A DNA stretch of 64,000 nucleotides from positions 1 to 64,000 of the forward strand of contig OMOD01000188.1 of NCBI GenBank assembly GCA_900290255.1, given 5' to 3'. The notes below the pieces were generated by a model. It was not told where the DNA came from. It saw only the letters and a list, made by a program, of their open reading frames with translations, and ran no database searches. This DNA is from Candidatus Sulfotelmatobacter kueseliae. Lineage in GTDB: Bacteria; Acidobacteriota; Terriglobia; Terriglobales; Acidobacteriaceae. The position numbers and the translations under genes were made by a program. Below, piece by piece: positions 51,016 through 59,336 of this stretch (positions within the stretch are counted from its first letter, which is position 1; every line of letters starts with the position of its first letter).

Positions 51016-52971
51016 ATGCTGAAGCGATTCAAGAACAAGAAGGTCGATGCGGATTGGCTGCACACGAACTTCCCTTGCATGATGGCCTGTCCGGCTCACA
51101 CCAACGCCGGCCGTTATGTGGGCTTGATTGCCGAGGGTCGCTTCGAAGACGCCTATCGCATCGCACGCGATCCAAATCCTTTGGCCAGCATCTGTGGACG
51201 AGTCTGCGCGCATCCCTGCGAAACTGCCTGCCGTCGCGGCGAAATCGACCGGCCCATCTCCATTCGCGCGCTCAAGCGATTTCTGACCGAGCAGCATGGG
51301 CCGGAGTCGAAGCATCCCATCAACGTCAATGAAGGTCGCGGCCAGAAGAAGTTGCCATATAAGGTCGCGGTGGTGGGCGGAGGTCCGGTGGGACTTTCCG
51401 CAGCCCACGATCTCGCGCTGATGGGCTATGCAGTCACGATTTTCGAAGCCGCTCCGGTCGCCGGTGGAATGCTGTATCTGGGAATTCCGGAATATCGCCT
51501 GCCGCGCGATGTGGTCGAAGCCCAGGTGCGCGAGATTCTTGAGACTGGCGACATTACGCTTAAGCTGAATCACGCCGCCGGCCGCGACTTCACCATCTCC
51601 GATCTGCGCCGCCAGGGATTCGACGCGGTTCTGATCGCCGTGGGCGCGCACCGCAGCCGCGATCTAAGCATTCCCGGCGTCGATCTCGATGGCGTGTACA
51701 AAGGGATCGATTTCCTGCTCAATGTGAATCTCGGCTACAAGTTCACCATCGGGAAGAAAGTGATCGTGATCGGCGGCGGCAACGTCGCCATGGATGTGGC
51801 GCGCTCCGCCGCTCGTGAGGTGGTCAAGCAGCACGCCGCCGGTGTCGAGGATGTCGAACCCTCCGAGGAAAACGTCTCCGCGGTCGCCACCAAGGAAATG
51901 GTCGACATCTCACTCTCGGCTCTACGCATGGGTGCGCGCGAAGTGAATCTGGTTTGCCTGGAACGTCGCAACGAAATGCCGGCCGCGCTCGAAGAGATCG
52001 AAGAAGCCGAAGAAGAGGGAATCATTATTCATCCCGGCTTTGGGCCCAAGCGAATTCTGGGCCAGGACGGCAAGGTGGTCGCTCTCGAGACGCTGAAGAC
52101 GAAGTGGGTCTTCGATCAGAACCGGCGCTTCAACCCCGCTTTTTACGACAATAGCGAGAGCCAGATCGATTGCGACACGATCATCATGGCGATCGGTCAG
52201 GCCCCGCGCCTCGACTTCCTTACGCCGGAAGATAAGGTTGAACTTTCCCCCCGCGGCCTGATTGCGGTCAATCCACAAACCCTGATGACCTCCGCGCCCG
52301 GCATCTTCGCCGGCGGCGACTGCGTGTTCGGTCCGCGGCTGATTATTGACAGCGTCGGCGACGGCAAACGCGCGGCGGTCGGTATCGACGAATATCTCCG
52401 CGGCGGAAAGCACCCCGAACCGATTATCGAAGTGGAAGTCCTCAAGCGGCACGCCATGACGCTCGGCTACCTTGACATCAGCCGCCAGTCGGTCCCCATG
52501 CTTCCGCTGGAGCGCCGTACCGGCGTCACCGAAGTCGAGGTGGGCTATGACGCGCCGGCCGCCATGGCCGAAGCGCAGCGTTGCCTGCACTGCTGGGTCA
52601 ATACGATCTTTGAAGGCGCGCCGGAAGATGGCAGCATGTGCATTCTGTGTGGCGGCTGCGTCGATGTTTGCCCGGAAAAATGTCTGGAACTGGTTTCGCT
52701 CGACCGCATCTCGTTTGAGCCGGAAACCGTGCAGCACATCCGCGACAACCAGGAATGCTTTGGTGTGGAGCTTGACGAAGTGGCTGCCGACGAACTAGGA
52801 ATTGTCACCGGTGCCGCCATGTTGAAGGACGAGACCCGATGCATCCGTTGCGGCTTGTGTGCCATGCGTTGTCCCGTGGGCACGATCACCATGGAGTCGT
52901 ACAACCTGCTCGCCGCCGAGCCGACGGGCTTGATCTCAGTGGCCTCGATTGGTGCGGGGCTGCAGAAGTAA
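51016..52971 (+). CDS. GltD-like FAD/NAD(P) oxidoreductase with N- and C-terminal Fe-S domains
   Basis: 651 residues, no signal, so cytoplasmic face. The N-terminal Fe-S region (CMMACPAHTNAG, SICGRVCAHPCETACRRG) is as in glutamate synthase small subunit. FAD site VAVVGGGPVGLSAAHDL near 117, NAD(P) site VIVIGGGNVAMDVARSA near 250, and GIFAGGDCVFG. Two ferredoxin motifs close the chain, CILCGGCVDVCPEKC and CIRCGLCAMRCPVGT. It is the first gene of the Rieske/cytochrome b set (14 bases before the Rieske start). Likely passes electrons between NAD(P)(H) and the complex. Comparable subunits are known with Rieske/b complexes of anammox and some other bacteria. Confidence 0.88.
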   Translation: MLKRFKNKKVDADWLHTNFPCMMACPAHTNAGRYVGLIAEGRFEDAYRIARDPNPLASICGRVCAHPCETACRRGEIDRPISIRALKRFLTEQHGPESKHPINVNEGRGQKKLPYKVAVVGGGPVGLSAAHDLALMGYAVTIFEAAPVAGGMLYLGIPEYRLPRDVVEAQVREILETGDITLKLNHAAGRDFTISDLRRQGFDAVLIAVGAHRSRDLSIPGVDLDGVYKGIDFLLNVNLGYKFTIGKKVIVIGGGNVAMDVARSAAREVVKQHAAGVEDVEPSEENVSAVATKEMVDISLSALRMGAREVNLVCLERRNEMPAALEEIEEAEEEGIIIHPGFGPKRILGQDGKVVALETLKTKWVFDQNRRFNPAFYDNSESQIDCDTIIMAIGQAPRLDFLTPEDKVELSPRGLIAVNPQTLMTSAPGIFAGGDCVFGPRLIIDSVGDGKRAAVGIDEYLRGGKHPEPIIEVEVLKRHAMTLGYLDISRQSVPMLPLERRTGVTEVEVGYDAPAAMAEAQRCLHCWVNTIFEGAPEDGSMCILCGGCVDVCPEKCLELVSLDRISFEPETVQHIRDNQECFGVELDEVAADELGIVTGAAMLKDETRCIRCGLCAMRCPVGTITMESYNLLAAEPTGLISVASIGAGLQK

Positions 52972-52984
52972 GTTAGAGGAGCTG

Positions 52985-53491
52985 ATGGCAGACGACACCA
53001 GAAAGACCGACGACGTTACCCGGCGGGAGTTCTTTACCAAGCTTGGACTCGGGTCGTTAAGCATCGCGGCGGTGGGCACGGCTGCGTTTTCCTATCAGTA
53101 TCTTGAGCCGAATGTGCTTTACGAGCCGTCGCCCGTGGTCAATGAAGGCAAGCCGGACCGCTATCCGCTGGACTCGGTTACGCTCGACGTGAATTCAGGC
53201 ATCTACATCATCCACTCGCAGGAGGGCTATTTCTCGCTGAGCGCAGTCTGCACGCATCTGGGCTGTCTGACCGCGTGGAAGCCGGAGTTGGGCATCATTG
53301 CCTGCCCCTGTCACGGCAGCAAGTTTGCAGTTTCGGAGCAAGGCAAGGTGAAGCCGGGCGACAAAATCGAAGGTCCCGCGCCCCGGCCCCTGCCGTGGAA
53401 ACGCATCTGGCTCAACGACGACGGCGACCTGCTGGTGGATCGCTCCACCGACGTTCCGCCGCTGGCGCCGGATTCATTCGTGAGGGTCTGA
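52985..53491 (+). CDS. Rieske iron-sulfur protein
   Basis: 168 residues. A Tat-type N-terminal anchor ([20 protein letters not shown], split by continuing residues) is followed by the Rieske domain with CTHLGC and CPCHGSKF, the [2Fe-2S] ligand boxes. Start at ATG 52985, with GAGGAG six bases upstream. It takes electrons from quinol at the Qo site of cytochrome b and hands them to the c-type cytochromes. Located between the FAD subunit and cytochrome b with 16-base spacing. Confidence 0.95.
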   Translation: MADDTRKTDDVTRREFFTKLGLGSLSIAAVGTAAFSYQYLEPNVLYEPSPVVNEGKPDRYPLDSVTLDVNSGIYIIHSQEGYFSLSAVCTHLGCLTAWKPELGIIACPCHGSKFAVSEQGKVKPGDKIEGPAPRPLPWKRIWLNDDGDLLVDRSTDVPPLAPDSFVRV

Positions 53492-53507
53492 CTTAGAGAA
53501 AATCAGC

Positions 53508-54359
<852 letters not shown>

Positions 54360-54361
54360 TC

Positions 54362-55069
54362 ATGGCCGACCCCAAAGATTTCATCGCCGGCGTCGATTCC
54401 AACGCGAAAAAGTCTCCCCGCCGCATCGTCTTCATTACGCGGCGCACTTCGGCGCAAGTGAAAGCCGAAACCGAAGATCAAATCCAGACCTTCCCGGAAG
54501 TGCTGTTCCGCGCGGCTGTCGCGATCATGACGCTTTCCGTCGCGCTGGTGTGGATCTCGTTGATGTTCAATGCCCCGCTCGAGGGGCTTGCCGATCCTTC
54601 GCACACCCCGAATCCTGCCAAAGCTCCCTGGTACTTCCTGGGTCTTCAGGAAATGCTGCATTACTTCCCACCGGTGGTTGCCGGGGTTTTGGTCCCCGGC
54701 CTGGTCGTGATGGCGCTCATCGTCATTCCCTACTTCAGAGTCAACATCGAAGCGGATGGACTGTTCCTGAAGGACGGCGAAAAGCGGCGGCGGATCTTCT
54801 ATGTCGTCGCCATCGCTCTTTCGGTTTTCCTGCTCTTATTCAAGGTCTACGCGGCTCTGGTGCCGACGCTGATCATCGTCGGCGTGATGCTGCTGGCGGC
54901 GCATAGCTCTCCGGAGTCGCCTTCAGCCTTCCGCCGGTATCTGGCAGCGAGGCCGCTCTCGTATTGGGTGATGACGTGGTTCTTATTCGAACTGGTGGTG
55001 CTTACGGCCATCGGCACATTTTTCCGCGGACCGGGCTGGTCGTGGGTCTGGCCGTGGCAGGGTTCATAA
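54362..55069 (+). CDS. Cytochrome b subunit IV-like protein
   Basis: 235 residues. Carries the C-terminal helices of cytochrome b: ALVWISLMFNAPLEGLADPS, then the Qo loop NPAKAPWYFLGLQEMLHYFP, then further helices and a C-terminal one (WFLFELVVLTAIGTFF). The classical PEWY motif is APWY here, so the catalytic Glu is absent, as in several menaquinone-type complexes. The start is two bases beyond the b6 stop. About five hydrophobic segments in all, more than the usual three of subunit IV. Works with the b6 and Rieske proteins. Confidence 0.9.
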   Translation: MADPKDFIAGVDSNAKKSPRRIVFITRRTSAQVKAETEDQIQTFPEVLFRAAVAIMTLSVALVWISLMFNAPLEGLADPSHTPNPAKAPWYFLGLQEMLHYFPPVVAGVLVPGLVVMALIVIPYFRVNIEADGLFLKDGEKRRRIFYVVAIALSVFLLLFKVYAALVPTLIIVGVMLLAAHSSPESPSAFRRYLAARPLSYWVMTWFLFELVVLTAIGTFFRGPGWSWVWPWQGS

Positions 55070-55106
55070 GGATGTCGATCAGGATGACGATTGGGATGCG
55101 GCGCTC

Positions 55107-57152
55107 ATGAAAGAGAAGCTAACTTCGCTTTGGCAAAATTTGTTCGGAGATCCGGTTCGCGCCTTTGGCGTGGTCAGCCTCATCTTCCTGGTCTCGCTGG
55201 CGATCGCCCCGGCCAAGAATTATTTCAGCGAATGGCGTCACTACCAGCACGACTATCTCGGGATGATCCGCAATCGCAGCGAGGCCAACACGCTGCAGCG
55301 GCACTTCCACGGCGGTATTCAGCAGATCTGGCTGCCCGAACTCGGAGTGGTCGACCGCTGCACCAGTTGTCACGTTGGGCTGAAGGAAGCCGGCCTTGCC
55401 GATGTTTCCACCCAGCCTTTCCGCATGCACCCCGTCATCCCCCATAAGATCGAGCAATTCGGATGCACCGTTTGCCATCGTGGACAGGGTGCCGCAACCA
55501 CCGTCGCCGAAGCGCACAACAGCACGCTCGCCTGGGAGCAGCCGATTCTTCCGGCCAAGTACATCGAGTCTTCGTGCGGAGAGTGCCACCGCGGCCCCCT
55601 GCCCGGAACCCCGGTCCTGAATCAGGGGCGCAGCCTGCTTTCGCGCTACGGCTGCGTGCACTGCCATACCGTGAAACTGCCCGATGGCAGCACGATGAAG
55701 GCGGATGACGATCCGCCGTCGCTTTCGCACATCGCGGACAAGACTACGCGCGAATGGATTTATGCCTGGCTGAAAGATCCGCAGGCCTACGCCGCCACCG
55801 CGACCATGCCGAATTTCAAGCTGAGCGACGACGACGCCCGCGACATGTCGGCGTTCCTGATGGCCAACTCCACTGCCGTCGCGGGAGATACCATTGCGCT
55901 CTCGGCGAAACCTTCCTCCGATCCTGCGGCCGGCGCCAGCCTTTATGGAGAATCGTTCTGCGCCTCGTGCCACGCGGTGCAGAATGCGGCGGGAAATATA
56001 GTCGGCGGCGACATTGGCCCCGAGTTGACTCGCGTCGGCAACAAGGTTAAGCCGGAGTGGTTGCAGGCCTGGGTGCGGAATCCGCGCGCCTACGATGCGG
56101 GCACGGCGATGCCGCATTATCGCTTCAACGATCCGCAGATCGCGACCCTCTCCGGATTCCTTCTGGCGAAGGCGGATTCCGATCTGCTGGCGAATGTCCA
56201 TCTGGACGCCGCCACGCCAGAACAGATCGCCCACGGCAAGCGCCTGGTTTCGGATTACGGCTGCGCTTCCTGCCACGAAATCGCTGGCATCAAGAAACCG
56301 GAAAACTTCGCGCCGGAACTCAGCCGTATTGGCAGCAAACCGGTCACTCAGCTTATTTTCCTGCCCGGGATGCCGCACACTCTGCCCGACTACATCGCAG
56401 GCAAGATCAGGCAGCCGCGGGCGTTTTCGCCGGGCCTGAAGATGCCGCAGTACACGTTCACGCCGCCGCAGATCGATTCGCTGACCACGGCACTGCTCGC
56501 GTTGAACGATCGCTCGATTACGCTGCCGCCGTCGCTCGCCGTGCCTGCGACCCCCGAGTCGGACTACCAGCCCGCAGGCAAAGCGGGAAAACTGATGAAC
56601 GATTTAGCCTGCCTCAGTTGTCATCGCATCAACGGCCATGGCGGCGACATGGCGCCCGACCTCACCTGGGAAGGGAGTTCGGTGCAGCGCCAGTGGCTGG
56701 TCGAGTTCCTGAAGAATCCGGGGACGCTCCGTCCCGCGCTGATTCGCCGCATGCCGCGCTTCAACCTGACCGACGCCGAAACCAACGAGCTCACCGACTA
56801 CATCATGACTGTCTACCAGAGTCCCACGGTCGATCGCGACTCCATGCCGTTGACCGGCTACTCGCAAGGCCAGATTGAACTGGGCCGGCAACTGTTCTAT
56901 GGCAAGTACTCGTGCCAGGGCTGCCACATTGTGGACACCAAAACCGATAAGGGCTACATCGGTCCAACCCTGACGCACGTGGGCTCGCGCCTCACCTCGG
57001 CCTGGATCTACCAATGGATGAAAAATCCGCAGGCTCTGCGGCCCGGCACGATCGAGCCGAATCGCGCCATGAGTGACGAAGATGCCGCTGCTCTCACCGC
57101 ATTCCTGATTTCGCAGAAAGGCGGAGCTAAACCGGAGGTGGCAAAGAAATGA
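55107..57152 (+). CDS. Octaheme membrane-anchored c-type cytochrome
   Basis: 681 residues, with an N-terminal membrane anchor (VVSLIFLVSLAIAPAKNYF). Eight CxxCH motifs in order: CTSCH, CTVCH, CGECH, CVHCH, CASCH, CASCH, CLSCH, CQGCH. The last five sit in repeated monoheme cytochrome c domains (about 100 residues each). The first three are in a different N-terminal domain. Probably periplasmic, taking electrons from the Rieske protein and passing them on (or the reverse). Found in the cytochrome c1 position of the complex. Confidence 0.93.
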   Translation: MKEKLTSLWQNLFGDPVRAFGVVSLIFLVSLAIAPAKNYFSEWRHYQHDYLGMIRNRSEANTLQRHFHGGIQQIWLPELGVVDRCTSCHVGLKEAGLADVSTQPFRMHPVIPHKIEQFGCTVCHRGQGAATTVAEAHNSTLAWEQPILPAKYIESSCGECHRGPLPGTPVLNQGRSLLSRYGCVHCHTVKLPDGSTMKADDDPPSLSHIADKTTREWIYAWLKDPQAYAATATMPNFKLSDDDARDMSAFLMANSTAVAGDTIALSAKPSSDPAAGASLYGESFCASCHAVQNAAGNIVGGDIGPELTRVGNKVKPEWLQAWVRNPRAYDAGTAMPHYRFNDPQIATLSGFLLAKADSDLLANVHLDAATPEQIAHGKRLVSDYGCASCHEIAGIKKPENFAPELSRIGSKPVTQLIFLPGMPHTLPDYIAGKIRQPRAFSPGLKMPQYTFTPPQIDSLTTALLALNDRSITLPPSLAVPATPESDYQPAGKAGKLMNDLACLSCHRINGHGGDMAPDLTWEGSSVQRQWLVEFLKNPGTLRPALIRRMPRFNLTDAETNELTDYIMTVYQSPTVDRDSMPLTGYSQGQIELGRQLFYGKYSCQGCHIVDTKTDKGYIGPTLTHVGSRLTSAWIYQWMKNPQALRPGTIEPNRAMSDEDAAALTAFLISQKGGAKPEVAKK

Positions 57153-57943
57153 CCCGCTACTCCCTGAATCATGTGGGGACAGCCGCCCTCGGCTGTCCGG
57201 CCGAGCGAAGCTCGGCGGTTGCGCTGGCTGTCGCTGTGCTCGCAATACTGTTGGCGGCGTGCTGTTCGCGCACGGCATCGGTGACGGTGATTGTCCCCAA
57301 GCCGACCGCCTACGGCAGCGCCATCGTCGAATCGAGTGGGGGGAAGCAGATCGCGCAGACCGGAAGCTTGCTGCCACAGCCAGTCGTCGTCCAGGTGAAC
57401 GATGAGCAGGGAAACGCCGTGACGGGTGCCCTCGTCGAGTTCACGGCTGCCCCTGGGGTAACATTCGATCCCGCCAGTGGTCTTACCGATTCCAGCGGCC
57501 AGGTTACTACCAACGTTTCCCTCGGGGGCATGGCTGGACGCTACCAGATTCTTGCTTCCACCTTCGACAAGTCACACAAGAAAGTCGAGCTCAAGATCGA
57601 AGAGATTGCGCTCGGCTATCAGCAGACACTCGGCCGTCACCTCAACGATCAATACTGCGAGCGCTGTCACAATCCCGAGTCCACCGTCGAACGCGTCTCG
57701 AACTACGACAACCTGGAAGTCAAGCCGCACCCCTTCACCGAAGGCGACGCTCTGAACAAGATGAGCGACGCTGATCTCGCCGCCATCATTACTCACGGCG
57801 GCCCGGCTCTCAACAAATCCGCGCTCATGCCGGCATGGGGAAACACGCTCAGCAAGCCGGACATCGAGGCGCTGATCTCCTATATCCGTGCTGTCTCCGA
57901 TCCCCCATCTCGCGGAGCTGGGCCGGTGTTTGCGAAAAATTAG
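57149..57943 (+). CDS. Monoheme cytochrome c lipoprotein-like, with Ig-like domain and repeat-derived N-terminus
   Basis: 264 residues; the ATG overlaps the octaheme gene stop by four bases. Residues 8-23 (HVGTAALGCPAERSSA) are coded by a family A repeat inserted in the signal region. After that come LAVAVLAILLAACCSRT with a lipobox-like LAAC, a Big/Ig-like domain (GNAVTGALVEFTAAPGVTFD) and a cytochrome c domain with CERCHNPE and an axial Met probably in ALMPAWG. The likely mature protein is a lipid-anchored cytochrome. The family A insert left the frame open and the hydrophobic part intact. Confidence 0.87.
   Translation: MTRYSLNHVGTAALGCPAERSSAVALAVAVLAILLAACCSRTASVTVIVPKPTAYGSAIVESSGGKQIAQTGSLLPQPVVVQVNDEQGNAVTGALVEFTAAPGVTFDPASGLTDSSGQVTTNVSLGGMAGRYQILASTFDKSHKKVELKIEEIALGYQQTLGRHLNDQYCERCHNPESTVERVSNYDNLEVKPHPFTEGDALNKMSDADLAAIITHGGPALNKSALMPAWGNTLSKPDIEALISYIRAVSDPPSRGAGPVFAKN
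57172..57218. repeat. Dispersed palindromic repeat, family A, copy 4 (inside a coding region)
   Basis: Reverse-complement copy of the 47-base element (TGTGGGGACAGCCGCCCTCG then GCTGTCCGGCCGAGCGAAGC). It lies within the first 70 bases of the cytochrome gene at 57149. Confidence 0.88.
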
Positions 57944-58030
57944 GGAAGCTTAGATTAAGCTCAAATCTGTCATTTCGAGCGGAGTCGAGAAACCTGCTTT
58001 TTGCTTTGGAGAGCTTAATCAGACTTTCCC
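57943..58030. repeat. Mini-element with imperfect terminal inverted repeats
   Basis: 88 bases. Left end GGGAAGCTTAGATTAAGCTC, right end complementary to GGGAAAGTCTGATTAAGCTC (about 16 of 20). Inside is GTCATTTCGAGCGGAGTCGA, typical of dispersed repeats. The last base of the cytochrome stop codon is the first base of the element. Confidence 0.65.
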
Positions 58031-58072
58031 TAGTCTCCTTCTCCTGTTCCCAACGATGCGAGCCTATGATGA

Positions 58073-59239
58073 CTAGCGGCAGAGTGCTTCCATCAGGCGA
58101 TATTCATCCTGGCTGCGTTGAATCCGGGCTCGCCATTCCCTCGACCAACTTTCCGCCTGTCCCGTTCGCGCTCCCGTAGTTTGTTGGATGGACTCATATC
58201 CCTGTTTCACTCCCGCAAGCGCTTTGTCGAAGTCGCCGTGCGCCCAGTCGAGCGCCACCTCGGCCTTCCTCCGCGTCACCGCCGAGGTGCGCTCCGGATG
58301 AGCCGCTCTCTTGAACCACACCTCTGCTTTGTGAGCGTCGTGCCGGTGCCACGCCATAAAGATTGCGCACTCCAGGAACAACTCATCCAGATTCTCCTCG
58401 CGCTCCTCCGGAGACAGCGGTCCCGAGGCGGCCAGGCAGCGTTCCAGACATTGGGCGGCGGTTTCCGGATCGGCAGCCAGTTCATACTTCAGCCAGTCAG
58501 TGTGAAACGTCGTGGTGAGAATCTCCGTGGGAGTCGCTGCCATCGCCATCCACCGGCGACTCCACAGCGAACGATCCACGCCGCGGTTCTTCAGCATGTA
58601 GAGCGCATGGGCCGCAATCTGCTGCTTGGCGCCGCCATACGACCGGAGCAGCGTTCGGAACAGCATTCCATCGCCGGCATAGCGGCCAAATCGGACCCGC
58701 CGCAAACTTTGAATGCCTGCCAGGAGCGAGAAAATCGCGAACCCGGCCATCGGCAACCCGATCGCGGGATTTCCTCCGATCTTTTCCGCCCGGCAGCTGA
58801 TCAATGCGGCCGTACCCGCAGTGAGGCTGGCGATTGGTCCGCCTGCTACCCATATCAGCAATCGCCGCCGCACGCGCCGCACCCGGTCGATAGACATCAA
58901 AATCAGCCCGCCGGTGAGATGACGGCGCCACCGCAGTTTCCACCGTCCGGAATCGCGCTTCAGCCAAAGCGGGCCGATGGCGAGAAAAGTGAGTCGGAAG
59001 CCCACGCTGTGTCCTGCCAGCCAGTGCCCGAACTCGTGCACTACGGCCACCACCAGGTTGATCGTGAAATAACCGAGGAGAATGGCCAGAACGGGAAGAT
59101 TCGGAAGCACAAGCGCTGCGGCAATCCCGGTCAGAAGAGCAACTACGTTGCGCAACCGGATGCCCTCAACTTGGGGTTGAGGAAGCGGCTCCGTCAGGTC
59201 AAGGATGGGCGTGGCGGACGCTGGCTCCCGTTCGGACAT
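58073..59239 (-). CDS. M50-family (site-2-type) membrane metallopeptidase-like protein
   Basis: 388 residues. The zinc motif HEFGH is at residues 68-72 within the hydrophobic segment INLVVAVVHEFGHWLAGH. Further membrane segments follow (LLIWVAGGPIASLTAGTAAL and IGLPMAGFAIFSLLAGI). GDGMLFRTLLR may supply the third ligand Asp, as in the LDG motif. The C-terminal half is soluble, helical and TPR-like (AAQCLERCLAASGPLSPEER). It could cleave a membrane protein or have a more general role. Convergent with the cytochrome operon. Confidence 0.8.
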   Translation of the reverse strand: MSEREPASATPILDLTEPLPQPQVEGIRLRNVVALLTGIAAALVLPNLPVLAILLGYFTINLVVAVVHEFGHWLAGHSVGFRLTFLAIGPLWLKRDSGRWKLRWRRHLTGGLILMSIDRVRRVRRRLLIWVAGGPIASLTAGTAALISCRAEKIGGNPAIGLPMAGFAIFSLLAGIQSLRRVRFGRYAGDGMLFRTLLRSYGGAKQQIAAHALYMLKNRGVDRSLWSRRWMAMAATPTEILTTTFHTDWLKYELAADPETAAQCLERCLAASGPLSPEEREENLDELFLECAIFMAWHRHDAHKAEVWFKRAAHPERTSAVTRRKAEVALDWAHGDFDKALAGVKQGYESIQQTTGARTGQAESWSREWRARIQRSQDEYRLMEALCR

Positions 59240-59336
59240 TGCAATTGGCTCGGCTTCTTCCGGAAGCTGCTTTTCCCGCGCTCCACCAGAAAGGGAGACT
59301 GGTTGGTTACTGACAGCTGACGGCTGGCGGATGTTT

